Part shown: piece by piece, positions 14,003-27,430 of the stretch | Layout of the letters: every line of letters starts with the position of its first letter | Numbering within the stretch: the first letter of the stretch is position 1 | Assembly (NCBI GenBank): GCA_002914805.1 | Contig: JXTB01000221.1 | Coordinates: forward strand, 1 to 64,000 | Direction: 5' to 3' | DNA: 64,000 nucleotides | Origin: Parasponia andersonii | Taxonomy: Eukaryota > Streptophyta > Magnoliopsida > Rosales > Cannabaceae | Program-made: the position numbers and the translations under genes | Notes under the pieces: model-generated | What the model was told of the DNA's origin: nothing | The model's input: the letters and a program-made list of their open reading frames with translations, nothing else | Database searches by the model: none

Positions 14003-15420
14003 TGTTAGTGATGAGTGATTATTTCACTCATAAATTAAGTGCCTTTGATATCAAATAATTGTAAATTCTCAAGCATTTGTGTTATTTTAATATCGTTTTG
14101 TATTTATGTTGTAGAAAACAAGATATTATGGCTTAGTGTATGTTTGGCACCAAAAAGGAAGAGTTCTAAAGCCTTAGAGACGTTCAGGACATGTTTATGA
14201 GCTAAATTCGTCATTAGAGATAGAGGTTAAATCACCTAGGCACTCTAAAGAGAAGGAAACACTCAGATTTTGGGTAGAAAGGCAAGCGCCATGGCCCTCA
14301 CTAATCTGGAAAATTTCTAGAAGTACGAGTGTTGCAGCGCTCCCCCAAAAAGTAGCCAAGCGCCATGGCATTGTATACGGAGTGTCACGACACTCTCATC
14401 CTTCAACTAGTACAATTTAACTAGCATTGCGAGGCTCCAAACCCAGCGTTGTGGTGCTTCCCCGTGTCAGTCTCCACTTTTTAAGCGAGATTTTAGAGCC
14501 AATCTCAGTCATTCATTTCATCTAGTCGAATGGTCGAGATTTCACTAGGACTAAGTTATTTAGGAGCTTCTTAAATAGACCTTTATACCTCCATTTCAAG
14601 TGTGGAGAGTTGGAGAGAAAACACAACAAAGAGAGCTCAAAAATCCTAAAGATGAAGGATTTTAGAGCAAAAATCTTGGAGAGAATACTTGAGAGACTGG
14701 CTTGAAGAGATTGAAGGCTTGAAATTCTACCTCCACAAAAGAGTATTTCTCATCCTAATTTCATTTGAATTTTTATATGGTGCTTGATTATTGAATATGT
14801 TTGGATATATGAAATTCTTGTTGAGATTAATATTGGATTCTCTTATGTTAAACTAATTGTTAAATGCTAGGGGAATAGTGTAGCCTATACTTTGATTCTG
14901 TCTTGATATTCAATATGTTCTTGGATTTTGTTCTTGAATTTATTTATATTATTCCATACTTAATACTTCTTAACTGATTATCTACTAATTGGATGATTTG
15001 GCTTCTAGAATTTGGTACTTGAGAGAGAAAATTTTAGAAATAACCATAGGTTAGTATAACTTAGGACTTGTAGAGTTTGAGAGAACCTATAATTCTTTTG
15101 AAGCCATGATAAAAAAGGCATAGTTAATAGTTAGATGAATTCAATCCTTAGGTATATTAGTACATAGAATTCTCTATATTTTATTTTTGTATATATATTT
15201 ATATTTGTACTTATTTTACTTATAAATTTATTTAATTTGGTCGCCTAGATAATGTTAGATCATGATAATTTTGCTACTTAGAGATAATTTAACATCCAAT
15301 TCTTTGTGGGATCGATAACTCTATACTTATCACTTTATATTTTATTTACCACTTGTATATTTGTAGTTATTTTATATATATATATATATATATATGTATT
15401 TAGCGTAACATTTAGCATGG
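14003..15420 (+). mobile_element. Tat/Athila-type gypsy LTR relic
   Basis: The segment starts TGTTAGTGATGAGTGATT and contains the GC-richer 'agcgccatgg' / 'agcgttgtggtgc' type text typical of long Tat/Athila/Ogre LTRs. It ends with 'ctttgtgggatcgata', which in these families lies near the 3' LTR end, followed by a (TA)n tract and 'tggtcatgatgg', a possible decayed primer binding site. No gag or pol follows. The family call rests on remembered sequence character, not an alignment. Its left edge directly abuts the family-X solo LTR. Confidence 0.4.
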
Positions 15421-18400
15421 TCATGATGGTGTCAAGTGCTTACATCAACTATGTTTAAGATATGATAGGTGTGCATAGCGTAATTGAGAATGTACAGCTT
15501 ATTAAGTATTTAAGATAGTATCTAACAACTTGATTAATGACTTGTTCAAATTAATAAAGTTTTATTTCAAGTACAAGATTATCAAAATATTAAATTACTC
15601 GGTAAGACTGAGGTCAATCCACATGAAGAATAGGGAATAATACAAAACCATAAAATATATATTACATGAATTAAAGGATGAGAGAGATTATATTGTAGGA
15701 TGATTAAATAGTATAAAACAAAGTGATAAAAATATATGACACGAAATTGCAAAATTAGACATAAGCTAAGATCAAGGGATCCACTCTTAGGTACATTAAA
15801 TAAGTATAATCAAAAAATTGGTGACTAATCTTAATATTTAAAAAAATTCGATATTTTAACCAAGCTTTCTGCTCTATTTGAATTTTCTCAAAAAACAAAC
15901 CTTCTAGATATATTTGTGTAGTTATGCATAGCATCAAGAATTACTCGATTTGGAATTTTATTGATAGAGAAATGTGCCAAATACTAAAGAATATCATGCT
16001 AAACATAAATGCAGTCTAATTTAAAATATTGTCCATTTGAGAGCTATTTTAAAATAATCTAGACAGATCTTGTCAATTGGATTTAGTTGAACATTGAGTC
16101 TAGAATCTATAGATTTAAGAAGTAGATCAATCCCCTATGTGGTTTAGAATCTGTATGCATTTTACAAAACCTGCGCAGAAATGTTTTGAATTAGAAAAAT
16201 TAATGAAACTCTAAGTATATAAAGATAATATAATTCATTAATAAATATACACAATTAAATATTCATTAATCACACCATTGTTTAATGAAATCAAGTAGCC
16301 TTTTTTGACCCAAAATGTACGCATTCTACAACTCTAGTTACAGTTCAGAGCTTTTTAAGCTAAAAAATAACCACAAAATTCCTATTTAGTATTTTCTATA
16401 GTTTTATTTTCTATTAAAAATTATCTTTTAAAATACTAATTAAACAAGAATCTCAACAAAGATAAAATATTTGTGATTTTTTTTTTCTTTTTTTGATTTG
16501 AAGCATATATTTTACGGTGGGAGAACACTTGTAGAGGAATGTAAACTGAGGAACATAGCTACATTCTTCATTATTAATAGACGAAAAGATTGAGTCTTTA
16601 GGAACTATTGTTTTCAGCCATGATAAGCTAGAGCAATGCGATGATGAAAAAGGAAAAAACCATGGGTAGAGAAGAAGATGAAGATGAGGGGATTAAATCC
16701 TAATAAAATGCCAAGTGCATATTTGTCTTCATAATCTAATTTTAACTTAAAATATATAGTTTCTAAAAAACTATCAAAAGCCATTTGTTTCCTAGAAGTG
16801 ACTATGAAAAGGATCTATTCTTCCAATGACTCCTTAAAGATTCAAAACAATTAAAATGAGAAAAGAAAAGTAATGACAAAAGCTAAAAAGAAAGTCTCTT
16901 TTAGTCTTTTTTTTAAGTGAAAATAATAATTATTGAAACTAAAAAGAGTATAAATTATTCAAACAATTGAAAAAAAAAAAAGAGAACATAAAAATTATTT
17001 AAAAAAATAATTTGACAAAAGTTAAAATAAAATAACTTCTCATTTGGTCTTCTCTCTCCGTCTCTCTTTCTATTTCCTTGTTCATTAAATTTTGAGTGTT
17101 TTTAATTATTTACACTATTTTCACTTTTAATAATTATGAGTTTAAATGGTAAAAATTTCTTTAAATAATCACAAGTTTCAATTTTGACCCTGTAATTCGA
17201 TGCTATCTGATAGAATAATATAAATTAAAAGTTTAATTTGATTTAAATGAAAAGGTGTGGGGTTTTTTTTTCTATTTTTTGGTTAAAATACTAAATGTGA
17301 TGGATTTTATTTTTAATCTTATACATGATATTTTTAATGAATGCTTAAAAATACAAAAGCAATAAACTAGAAATCTAATAAAATATCTTGACCAATTAAA
17401 TTACATGCATCAAACATACACCACATCCAAATCATAATGACCATGAAAGGTTTTTGACAAAGTTATAAATCTGAAACTTATGAGTTTATTATCAACTATA
17501 ATCTTTTTATGTCTAATGTCTATTTCTATTAGCGACTTTATTCAAAGATCCTTTGTCTTAATATATAGTTTTTTCAATAACAAAAGAAATCATAACATGG
17601 TCTGGAATTTTCTACTTTATAGATATCTAAACTTTAAAATTAGATATGTTAGGAGACTTTTGTCGTTTCTTCAAATTTCAATGCAAATTTCATTTACAAA
17701 ACTGTATCTAAATTTTATTTCAATGTGTCTATTAGGCTAATTACAATTTTATTCTTTGTATTTTGATTGCTTCTTCAATTTATACCTTGGATTTTGGTTA
17801 TAAGTTGAAGAAACAATCAATATTTTACTTTATAACCAAAACCAAAGATATAAGTTGAAGATATACAAAATATGAAAATGTAATTATTCCTATTATAAAA
17901 GGATTAATAATAACCAAAATCTAAGGTATAAATTGAAGATTCAGTCAAAATACGAGACGTTAAAATATAAAATTATTCCTATTATGATAAGGATGAAACG
18001 AAATTTTACAAATAAAATATAAAAAATTTTGGAGTAAATGAAGGGTGGCCAACGTCTATGTGCAAACCTTGTAGTCTACCAAACTTTCTTTTCTTCCCTT
18101 AAATTGTTAAAACTACAACACAAAAAGAAAAAAAAATGTTTGTATCCCAAAGTTCAGATTAAACAAAACTTTTATTGTAAATAACCATAAATTTCAAGAA
18201 CATATATATGGAATATATTAGAATTTTGATGATTCAAGGTTAATAATATGATATTGATCTTGTAGTTTGAATTTGGTAAAATTCAGAGTTGAAACAGACG
18301 AACAATAAGTTAATACTAAAACCATCTTAGTAGTTTTAGGGAAAATACCAGGTAAAGCACTTATCTGATATTTACAAAAATCACCAAGATGGTTCCTATA

Positions 18401-19990
18401 TTAAATTGAAAAATCCTAGTTAACTAAAAGGGCTCTTTTTAATTATTATAAAACCTTCTACTTAATTTGAGAAGACTTTATTTGTTACAAAAGTAATTCC
18501 TTTGGATAAATATCATTTATTAATTAAAAAAATTCATTTTCTTTTGAAGACGTAATATTTTTCGATTAAGTGATAGACATCCCTATGGGAATTTTGCTAT
18601 ATTCTTCAAATTAGGTTCCCTATAAATAATAATTTATGTGGACATAAATAATAAATATAGATAAAATGAAAAAAAAAACATTTGGGTTCCTCATAACTCA
18701 TTAATATAGACCAAAATATTTTTAAACAAAAAATTATAAAAGATCTGACTAAACTCTGAATCACCTCTAAGTAGTCCTTTGCATAACGAAGTCTCCACTA
18801 AGTTAACACTTCTGAAAAATAGATAAATAATGAGTGAGTTTTAACTTTAACAACGAAAACTTACTCATCAATAGTGGGCAACCATTTTCTGAACTCCTCT
18901 TGAAATTATTTTTCAAAACAAATTGGTGATTAAAACCATCAAAACATTAGTAATAAAAAAACTTTCTTTTAAATAGCATTTGTGATAAATCAATCACAAA
19001 ATCTGGCTTTGAAAAATATTTCCAAATACCTTTTATGAATGAAATCATCACAAACATACAAAAAATATGATACATCTATACAAACTATTTATGCTAAACC
19101 GGAAAAACTAGAAAAACTATGTGCAATAATAAGAAAACAGAACATGAAGAAATATATAACTAAATTGTATCTTGTGGCATTTTCAACTACTTCAACAAAA
19201 TTTAGACATGTAAAACAATTAAGAATAATAGAAAATAGAGAATTCTAATAATTTTAATATTTCACATAAATAATACTTAATATAAGTATGACAAACTTAT
19301 TGTTTGTGGATAAATAATACTTAATATCAGCATGACAATATTTTTTATTTCACAAATTATCAAACTTTGATACCTTTAATATTAATCTTTAAACATACTA
19401 AAGTCTGATTGTATAAGTTTTAAATAATTAATATAAACTCAAGAAACAATAAGTAGATAAAATTTAACGAATACACAATTAATGAGGTACACCAAAGGTG
19501 TGTATAACTTGGAAGGACAGAATTTAAAAACAAGTACACAAAATATGCAGATACCAAATGAAACTTAATCATTCAAAACTCATCACACATTATTACAAAA
19601 CACAGCTGTAGACCATTGAATCGCTATAAAAAAAGGTGAGAAAAAAATTTGCAGCAATAATATTTGAACATAAGCAAACAGAACAAATATAATAAATAAA
19701 AAGAGAATAACATCTAAATTCAAGTAGTTTATGTTTTTATAAACTAAAAAAATGATGGTGAATACAATATTTATATATAAGAAAAAAATAGGATTGAGAA
19801 ATTAGAGCAATAAAATTTTAGTGTAAATAAAAAGAATAATTATAGTAAAGTAAAAAGAAATAGATATAACGCTTCTAATCAAATCCTATAAGAAATAAAT
19901 AATAACACCACTGAAAAACTAATAAGGAAAAAAGAAAACTTAAGTAAAGTGTTCTTAAACTAGTAAAGCTTAAACTCACAAGTGCACGAG
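15421..19990. other. Decayed AT-rich sequence, no gene
   Basis: No supportable coding region. The 'gtaagactgaggtcaatcc' stretch near 15605 resembles text seen in Tat-type element leaders. The block near 17170-17250 and that near 11770-11805 share an inverted 'ctatcagatagca' neighbourhood, suggesting a small dispersed element. A hairpin at 17773-17938 is listed separately. Confidence 0.35.
17773..17938. repeat. Imperfect inverted repeat (MITE-like hairpin)
   Basis: The 30-nt left arm (17773-17802) pairs with the right arm (17909-17938) at 28 of 30 positions. A third, more diverged copy of the arm lies between them at about 17831-17862 in the right-arm orientation. There is no coding content. 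A small foldback element or local inverted duplication is the simplest reading. Confidence 0.75.
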
Positions 19991-21121
19991 GTCGGTATCA
20001 AAAACAATTAATAAAGTAGAAACATACGAGGGTTGTCATACTCTAGGGATTGTTATTTCAATTTGGATTAATTACTATGATATTAATAGTCTAATTTTAT
20101 CCAAGCTACTTAAACTTTAATCAAAGGTGTAATAAATCAAATGGCAAAATGCAATTGAAGGAATAAAAATAAATTTGAAAAAAACTCAAAATACTGAAAG
20201 GAATAAAACTATGAGAAAAGGCCTAGGGTCTTGATTTTACTCCAAACACTTATGTTATCATATTTACAACTATTGCTTAACCTCTTTTTGTTCATTAATC
20301 AAGGATTAATTTTAGTCTTACTATCTTTCCCAAGTATCAAATAAGACTATCTGAAATTAGTCAATTTGGCATCCCGACCTAAATTAACTAATTAAATATG
20401 TATTAAGCCACCCAATTAGATCTACCTAGAGCTAATGGCCTTCCGAACTTATTAACACTAAGCATATATTCCTCAAATTATATAAATAATTCAATCTCTT
20501 CCAAGTATTAGAATCACAAACAATCATCAACTAATTGATTTCCCAATCTAATTAGATACATTAAGCACTCAAGAAACACAAATAAAAGACTAGAAAATTT
20601 CATCAATAAATTGAAAAATATTCAATACATAGAATATTTGGAGCTACTTCAAACCCCTAGATAAGAATTTAGCTATATATAATTGTATCCAAAAGCAACA
20701 CCATAGAGAAGTTTGTAATTGAAAACATATTCAAGATGATCACAATTACAACTTCAAGAAAAGGAAATAAAGAAGAAAATAATAAGAAGGAAGAAGAAAA
20801 ACTATGAAGAAGAAGCCTCCAAGCTTGATTCTCCAAGAAATCTTCAAGGTAAGTCTTCTAGAAAGCCAAATTCTAAGTCTTTCTATACGGTAAATTTTGC
20901 TCTCTTCCAAAATCTATTTTGGTAAGTGTACCTCCATCCCTTTTAAGCTTTCTTTCTAGGTCATATTGAGGTACACTTAAGAATGGACAAGTCTCCTGAT
21001 AATTGAAATATTTTATTGTTAGTTTAAATACCCAAAATCAAATTTATAATTTATAAAGTTCTCATCATATCAACTAATAACCTAAACTTATTAAGCTGAT
21101 TATCTAGGAGTTGATCTCCTC
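19991..21121. other. Leader-like sequence, unassigned element
   Basis: No gene is seen. An A/G-rich tract (20750-20830) followed by 'caaggtaagtcttct' looks like a leader with a splice-donor-like site. Related text recurs at about 21415-21650 (including '...atccctyttttaagyttt...' and a 'ggatgagtct'-like stretch), so this is repeated element sequence rather than a host gene. Confidence 0.35.
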
Positions 21122-21456
21122 TCGGTCTTACAAAAAGCTAAATTATACCTCTCAATTCTAGATTGTGAGATTAATATCCCTCGGGCATCAAAATCAGAAC
21201 CTAAAGTCAACTAATTCATTGGCCAAATAAATTAGAAGCAATGAGTATAAGGAGAAGCATAACTGAATTGGCAATAAAAAATAGGCCAACAATCAACAAA
21301 ATAATCAAAACAAAGAATTAATAAAATTTCAAATAAAATAAAATTTCAACAAGAAGTTTATAATATCCAAATAAAATTTTACAATATATCCAATAAAATT
21401 TCAAGAGAGATTAAGGTAGAGAAAAAGGAAAAGAAAAACTCTTGTAGAGATGAGCT
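21122..21456. repeat. Direct repeat, copy 1
   Basis: About 335 bp matching 22919-23262 in the same orientation, from 'ggtcttacaa' to 'gagatgagct'. Shared landmarks include 'ccaaataaattagaa' and 'aacaaaataatcaaaacaa'. Probably two copies of a repeat-derived leader or LTR fragment about 1.8 kb apart. Confidence 0.8.
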
Positions 21457-22918
21457 TCAAGTCTTTGAGCCTTCTAGAATATCTTCCAAGAATTCTTAAA
21501 GAAATATCTAACTTTAAGCTTTTCTCTCTAAGAATTTGGTGGGTTTTTCTCTCTAATTCTCTGCCCCTGAAATTTGTGCCTCTATCCCTCTTTTAAGTTT
21601 CGTTCTATATCAAATTAAAGCACCACTTAGGGATGGATGAGTCTCTATCATTGGATTATGATAAAAGAGCGATTCGAGCAATCGAAACTTATTAAAAGAG
21701 CTCAAAAAGGCATCCATGATGATTTAAGGGCTCAAACATGCCTCCCACTAGGCCTTCAGACAGTAGGAGAGGCACATATTTTGTCTGTTGCACTATATAC
21801 GAATTCATTGTGTCTGTTGCACCACTAGAGGCACGGGGGCACAATTTATTGTGTCTGTTGCACTATGTTGCTTCCCAGGTGTATTATTTCTTCATTTTAT
21901 CTCTAATTTGCATCATTTTTGTTGTATTTTATTTATATTAGACTCAATTACAATCTTAAATAGTTTGAAGCACATATTTTTATATACGAATTCACCAAAT
22001 TATTATTTATTCATAAAATCTAAATAAACAAATAAAAGCACACCAAACTAACAAAAATGCTTGAAAACGCACAACTATTTGAGGTTAAAACGTACTTCAT
22101 ATGGAGTAAAATATTCTCCTCATCAAATATCCAAAAGCTCAAATATTTTCTTGTCCTCAAGCAAAATAAAATAGCAAAGAAGCAAACACAAATCAAGACT
22201 AAACCAAAATGAAAACATGTGAGTCTTGTATCGAATCAATAACTATGCAAGTTTCTCTAAAATCTCAAAATGATCTAAGCTCAAATGAAATGCAAGCATT
22301 GAAAATATCTAAAATTTCAATATCAAGCATTGGTTTTTACTTCACTCAAGACCTTCTCGTGTAAGTATGTGCATAATCAATCTCATTCAACTAATTAAAC
22401 TCTGGATAGACTTATGTGTGCTTAGTAAACTATGAGTAATCTCTAAATAATGCAAATTAGAACTACTATAAGTCCATTCTTCATATCACTCTCCACTAAT
22501 ATAAGTTATTATGTCATCGAAGATCAGAAAGTCTTTCAAGAGTTGCAATATAAGGCCGGGGTAAAGGGTAGATGAGAAGGGCAATTTTTAGCTTGGATCA
22601 CTCTAAGCTTACATTACAACTCAAGGATTTTACATGATTCCTTAAACAATTTATTCACTAACCCCCCTCCCTTCCCTCCCCTCCCCCCATTTTATCATTT
22701 TTCTTCCTTCAAACAATCTCATAACAAATTTATTCATAAAAATACAATACTAAACATAATCTTTTATTCTTTTTTATATACTTTTTTTCTCATTTCATTT
22801 TTTAAAATTTATTTTTATATTTTTAAAAAAAATTATTTTTTCTATTTTTTTACCAGCATAAGGATTGTAACAAAAAGAAGAGAAATTTATCTCCAGACTC
22901 AAAATCAACATTGTTCTC
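21457..22918. other. Spacer between direct repeats
   Basis: No supportable gene. Near 21780-21870 a 'ttgtgtctgttgcac' phrase recurs three times. Near 22150 'ttcttgtcctcaagcaaa' resembles text common near the 3' part of Tat/Ogre-type retroelements. A C/T-rich tract (about 22661-22689) contains runs of C. Overlapping short ORFs here follow the repeated phrase and have no recognisable domain. Confidence 0.4.
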
Positions 22919-23262
22919 TTGGTCTCACAATAACCTAAACTATGTCTCTCAATTTAAGATTATGAGATTAATCTCTCTCGAACATCAAAATCACAATCTA
23001 AAGTAAACTAATATATTTGCCAAATAAATTAGAAACAATGAGTAAGGAGAAGCATAAATGAATTGATAATGAAAAATAGATCAATAATCAACAAAATAAT
23101 CAAAACAAAGAATTAAAAAGGAAAAATCAAATCATAGTTATCAAATATAAACAAGCATCATCTCAAGAAGAAGTTCATAATATCCAAACAAGATTTCATA
23201 ATATGCCTAATACAAATTTAAAGAGAGATGAAAGAAAAGAAAAATTCTTGTGGAGATGAGCT
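22919..23262. repeat. Direct repeat, copy 2 (truncated)
   Basis: Second copy of 21122-21456. It stops abruptly after 'gagatgagct' at about 23262. Copy 1 continues into 'tcaagtctttgagcc', while copy 2 switches to unrelated sequence starting TGTACAAACACGG, which marks an insertion or deletion breakpoint. Confidence 0.8.
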
Positions 23263-24985
23263 GTACAAACACGGATTTAGCACATCTCTTATAATAACCC
23301 AAATACCTAAAAAACAACCAAAAAAAGAAAATAAATAAATGAAAGGAAAAAACACAAAAGACCAAGGGTTTAGTTAATTACACAAGGATAATTAAGTAAT
23401 TTAAACCTTATATGTATCATCCTTCAGAGTCTAAAGAAGAAAAACAATGCTCTACAGAGGGAGAGAAGAACAACTAAGCACTTAAGAGAAGAATAAGGAT
23501 TACAAGAAAGTTTATTTTCAATTCTCTAAGGTAAAGAACCCCTCACCATCAACTAGCAATCTATTATTTGGGATTCTTGGGGTTAATCCATCATCTAGAA
23601 TTTAGAATTCTTTAAGCATCTTTTTACTTCAGTCATAATACTAGGGACCCTATAACCATGTTCTTAGCACTTTTAGGACTCTTATCACTTGTAGAAATTA
23701 TCCTCCAAGTTTCACAATTTTTAAAATTAGTTTAAAATAGTTATGAGTTTTTGATATCAAGGTTATGTAAGATAGTGTAATGAATGTATCGAGTCTGCAT
23801 GGGTAGTAGGTTAGACATTGTGTTAGGCACGATTTAAAGTACCTATTATATGTTTAATATTCATATATGTTTCTTATTATAATTATAGGTGCTTGTGGTA
23901 ATTAGTAAATTATTGTTGGATCGGTTAGGCTAGCAAATATGTAAGTAATATTTCATCATTGCTAATGACTTTTATTTTACTTAAGTTAATGTCATTTGCG
24001 TTCTTTAAAAAAAATTAAATAAATTCATGCTTGTAAATTTGAAACTTGTTTTTAAGCGATTTGTTAATAAATAAAAATTATTTTAATAAGAGATAACTAC
24101 CTTTCGAATAAAATATGGATCAAGCTTACGTTTATTGTGACAGTTAAATGATTTGAAAGTTGTTACCTTATTGATAAATATGAAAAGTATTAGTTAATTT
24201 TTTTATAATTGAATGTGTTGAAATATTGTTCAATGACTATACATATGGACTCAACCATATGAGTTATATGTGGACAGTATTGATCAAGCTATATGATTAA
24301 ATGTAATAAATTCGAACTCAGTTACAGTTTTTATTTATAGTAGATACAAACTCGGTTACAAGGGTTATTTGTAGCAGATTCGGACTCATCTACACGGGTT
24401 ATTTGTGATAGATTCGAACTTAGTTACAGGAGTTAAGTGTACCCATAATCACCAAAACTGTAGAGTATTATTTGAAAGTGATATCAATTATTGAACAAGT
24501 ATGGTACAATATATTTTGAAACTCTTTATTCTTTATATTAGATTTCAATTAGTTTCATCTCCTTATTTTAAAAAGTACTAATTTTGAAGTTAGAGTTATT
24601 TTGTAAAATACATACTAAACATTTCTAATTACATATATTTGATCCAACTTGGAGAGGTTATTGTTTATTTATCAGGATGTCGAGCTCACCTTTTTATTTC
24701 TTTAATCTTTTTCAGATTCGGAGAATAGTCTATAAGTAGGATCCATATTTGAAAGAAAAGAGACTATTTGAGGACTCAGATTTACTATTTATAGTTGTTG
24801 TGTTGTTTAATATCCATTGTTGAGACATTGTTAGTTATTTTACATATACTAAATTACTATTATGGTTTTCGTTTCTTTTGTCATTATGGATTTAGAAAAA
24901 GATATTGATGGTTTAAATTGTTATAGTGTTATTACGATGAGATACTTTGGGTATTCAATGAATTTATTTTGGGTTTTTCATAATA
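23263..24985 (+). mobile_element. Probable gypsy LTR/leader relic
   Basis: Begins at the breakpoint of the preceding direct repeat and ends just before the Tat-like integrase relic. LTR-like character: low coding content, an internal minisatellite, 'gtcgagctcacc' text near 24678 and polypyrimidine plus CAG at about 24695-24715. I could not identify matching TG/CA ends or a target duplication. Confidence 0.3.
24308..24440. repeat. 33-bp degenerate tandem repeat (4 units)
   Basis: Four consecutive units of about 30-38 bp share 'attcgaactcagttaca' followed by 'gggttatttgtagtag' (starts near 24310, 24348, 24378 and 24412). A further partial unit may lie upstream near 24243. Minisatellites of this kind are common inside gypsy LTRs. 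Confidence 0.75.
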
Positions 24986-25059
24986 ATTGGATTTGAAGCT
25001 TTTCGTGTCTATGAGATTTATCCTTATGTGCATATGGCGATTGTCATGTCTTTGGTCTT

Positions 25060-25757
25060 GCACGACTCCGCGTGTGAGATATGTCAATGAAGTAGAAGCT
25101 ACATACATACTACAAGTAATTCATGAAGGCATATGTGGTAATCATGTTAGGGGGAAATCTTTGACTCAAAAGTCACTAAAACTAGGATATTATTAGCCTA
25201 CTGTGCGACATAATGCGATGGACATTATGCGCATGTGTGACAAATGTCAGCATTTTGCCCTGGTTCCCAAGTCATATCCTGAAATGTTGACCTTAATGAC
25301 TAGCCCTTAGCACTTTGCTAGATAGGGAATTGATTTGATAGGAGCATTGTTAACAGGTTGTGGAGGCATAAACAACATAATTGTAGTAGTTAACTACTTC
25401 ATAAAATCGATGGAAACTGAGGCCTTGTCCACAATTACTATTGGAAAGATCGAAAAATTCTACAAGAATAATATATGCAAATACGGATTCGAAAGGCCAT
25501 CATATTTGACAATGACAAGCTATTCGACTATGTTGAATTCACAAAATTTTGTGACAACTTGAGCATTGAAAAGAGCTTTTCAATAGTAGCACTCCCGCAA
25601 ATAAATGGTCAAGCTAAAGCTGTAAACAAAACTTTAAAGTACAACTTCAAGACAAAGCTTGACAACTTTAAGGGTGTATGGTGGATTAGTTACCAAAAGT
25701 CTTATAGGCCTACCACGGTTAATAAGAACTACTACTGTAAAAAATCTGATTCATTTA
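25060..25757 (+). pseudogene. Ty3/gypsy (Tat-like) integrase relic, part 1
   Basis: Translated in pieces, this resembles the integrase of plant Tat/Athila-lineage gypsy elements. First comes the zinc-binding HHCC region (IHEGICGNH, then CDKCQHF). The catalytic core follows, with GIDLIG, VNYF, a TITIGKIEKF stretch and, after a frameshift near 25480, FDYVEFTKFCDNL and INGQAKAVNKTLKYNFKTKL. At least two in-frame stops (one in the SP*HFAR*GID region) and the frameshift make it non-functional. The residue expected at the glutamate of the DDE triad is changed in the NGQAKAV motif (usually NGQVEAV). The gene breaks off near 25757, where a long gypsy LTR begins, and resumes at 46768. Confidence 0.85.
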
Positions 25758-27430
25758 AGGGTAGAAGTGTAATTTCAAAGCCAATAGCAGTTTCGTAAAT
25801 AAGAATTTTTATATTTTTTATTCAAAATATTTGGAATATTAAATTTAGATCTACAGTTTCTGTAAGTGCTTTTTAAATACTAGAATTCCTTATCTTTTCA
25901 ACCAAAGCCCCTGAGAGAAAAAGAAAGAGCCAAAGCTCTGTTCTTCTATGCCACCGACACACTATGCCTCTTCACAATCCCTGTGCCAGCTCGCGTTGAC
26001 CAGAAGTTGCCTAATCTCACACCTGCCATCGTTGTTGAGTTTCACCGTCAAACGCCAGAAATAAAGCACTCGAAGATTTTTGCCACCAAATCGGAATTTT
26101 GGCCGTCGGAGCTCCGTCATATGTTGCCTTGCCTCACTACTGACATGGTTGGATTCATCACACTGTCGCCGTCATTTCCTGACTGGTCTTGACCGTCATC
26201 TTGCTACCGGTAAAAATTTCACCATTTTGGTTGTTTTTCAATATTTCTTAAAAGTGATATTTTTATAATTACTTTATTAGGAAATTATTTTACCTAAGAT
26301 AATTATATGAGGTGAAAGATGGGTTAATTTCAAGAATAAGTATGGTTATTAGGTGTTAAAATGATATCCAGAAGTGTGTTAATTTTTGAATCGAAAAAGT
26401 GGACATTTTTCTAAATGTTTCAAAAATTAGTATTTTTGTAACTTTCAGATTTTGAAGCCTATTTAAGTCTCGGGGACCTCAAAACTGAATTCTCACTTCT
26501 AATTTGGGCTTAGTGAGTTCAAGAGATGAATTTTGCTACAAAATATTGCTATGATTAGAAGTTGCACAGAAAATCGAGGCACGTGACTCGTGAATACTAT
26601 CGTTTTTTTGCCATCGGCTGAGTTCCATTCTGAGACCTACTTTTGCAAATTATAAATCCAACCTAGTATTTTTTGCCTTCATTTCTCAATCTGAGACTCT
26701 ATTGGAAAAGTCACTTTTTTAAGTGAACTTATCAGGATCCCGAAACGACCATCCGAGCACCTAAGTGACCACTGAGAGATTTTTTGAGTGTCGCTAGCTT
26801 GGTATATATGCCATCTCAAGGTAGAGAGTCGATTAATTGATTTTATACATGTCTTGATTTATAATTGTATTAAAATTTATTTATAAAAAATCATGATTTC
26901 ATGATGGTTTGACAAAATTATTAAAACATGATAGATTATACTAGGGGATTAGACTGTGTGGATTTTTATACATATTGTTACATTGTGATTATAGGGTAAA
27001 AGAGCAGTGTGTTATCCATGTTATAGTAAATCCTAAAATAATGCCAAATTGGATTTTAAATCTTGATTTGATTCTTGGATATATGGTTGTTGTAAACTAT
27101 TATATGTTGTACATATCATAAGATCATACACTTGAATACCATTATTGCATCACGGTAGTTGAGATCACTGGCAAGTTACTACAGAACTATGTGAGAGACC
27201 TAGGCCTCTACATAGGTTTTTACTGATATGTCTTCGGATAGTATCAGGATACTAGGTACCTCTACTATAGAGGTATTATAGGACTGTAATCAGAGGTTAA
27301 GAGCTCACTCTTATATCTTGTTGATATATGATATGTACTATGATGTAGTTTTGGTTTTGGTTTTGAATATGTGATTATTCAAGTTTTCAAATTATTTATA
27401 AACGAGTTTTTAAATGGATTGGAAAGGTAC

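Noticed and set aside
17480..17740. 86-codon ORF with hydrophobic stretches
   Set aside because: Phe/Leu/Ile-rich translation of AT-rich DNA with no neighbouring exon or similarity; expected by chance.
24308..24440. CRISPR-like repeat array
   Set aside because: Units are contiguous without spacers and the DNA is eukaryotic; it is a minisatellite.
25983..26268. Two overlapping ORFs with mixed composition
   Set aside because: They lie in the gypsy LTR that splits the integrase relic and have no recognisable domain.
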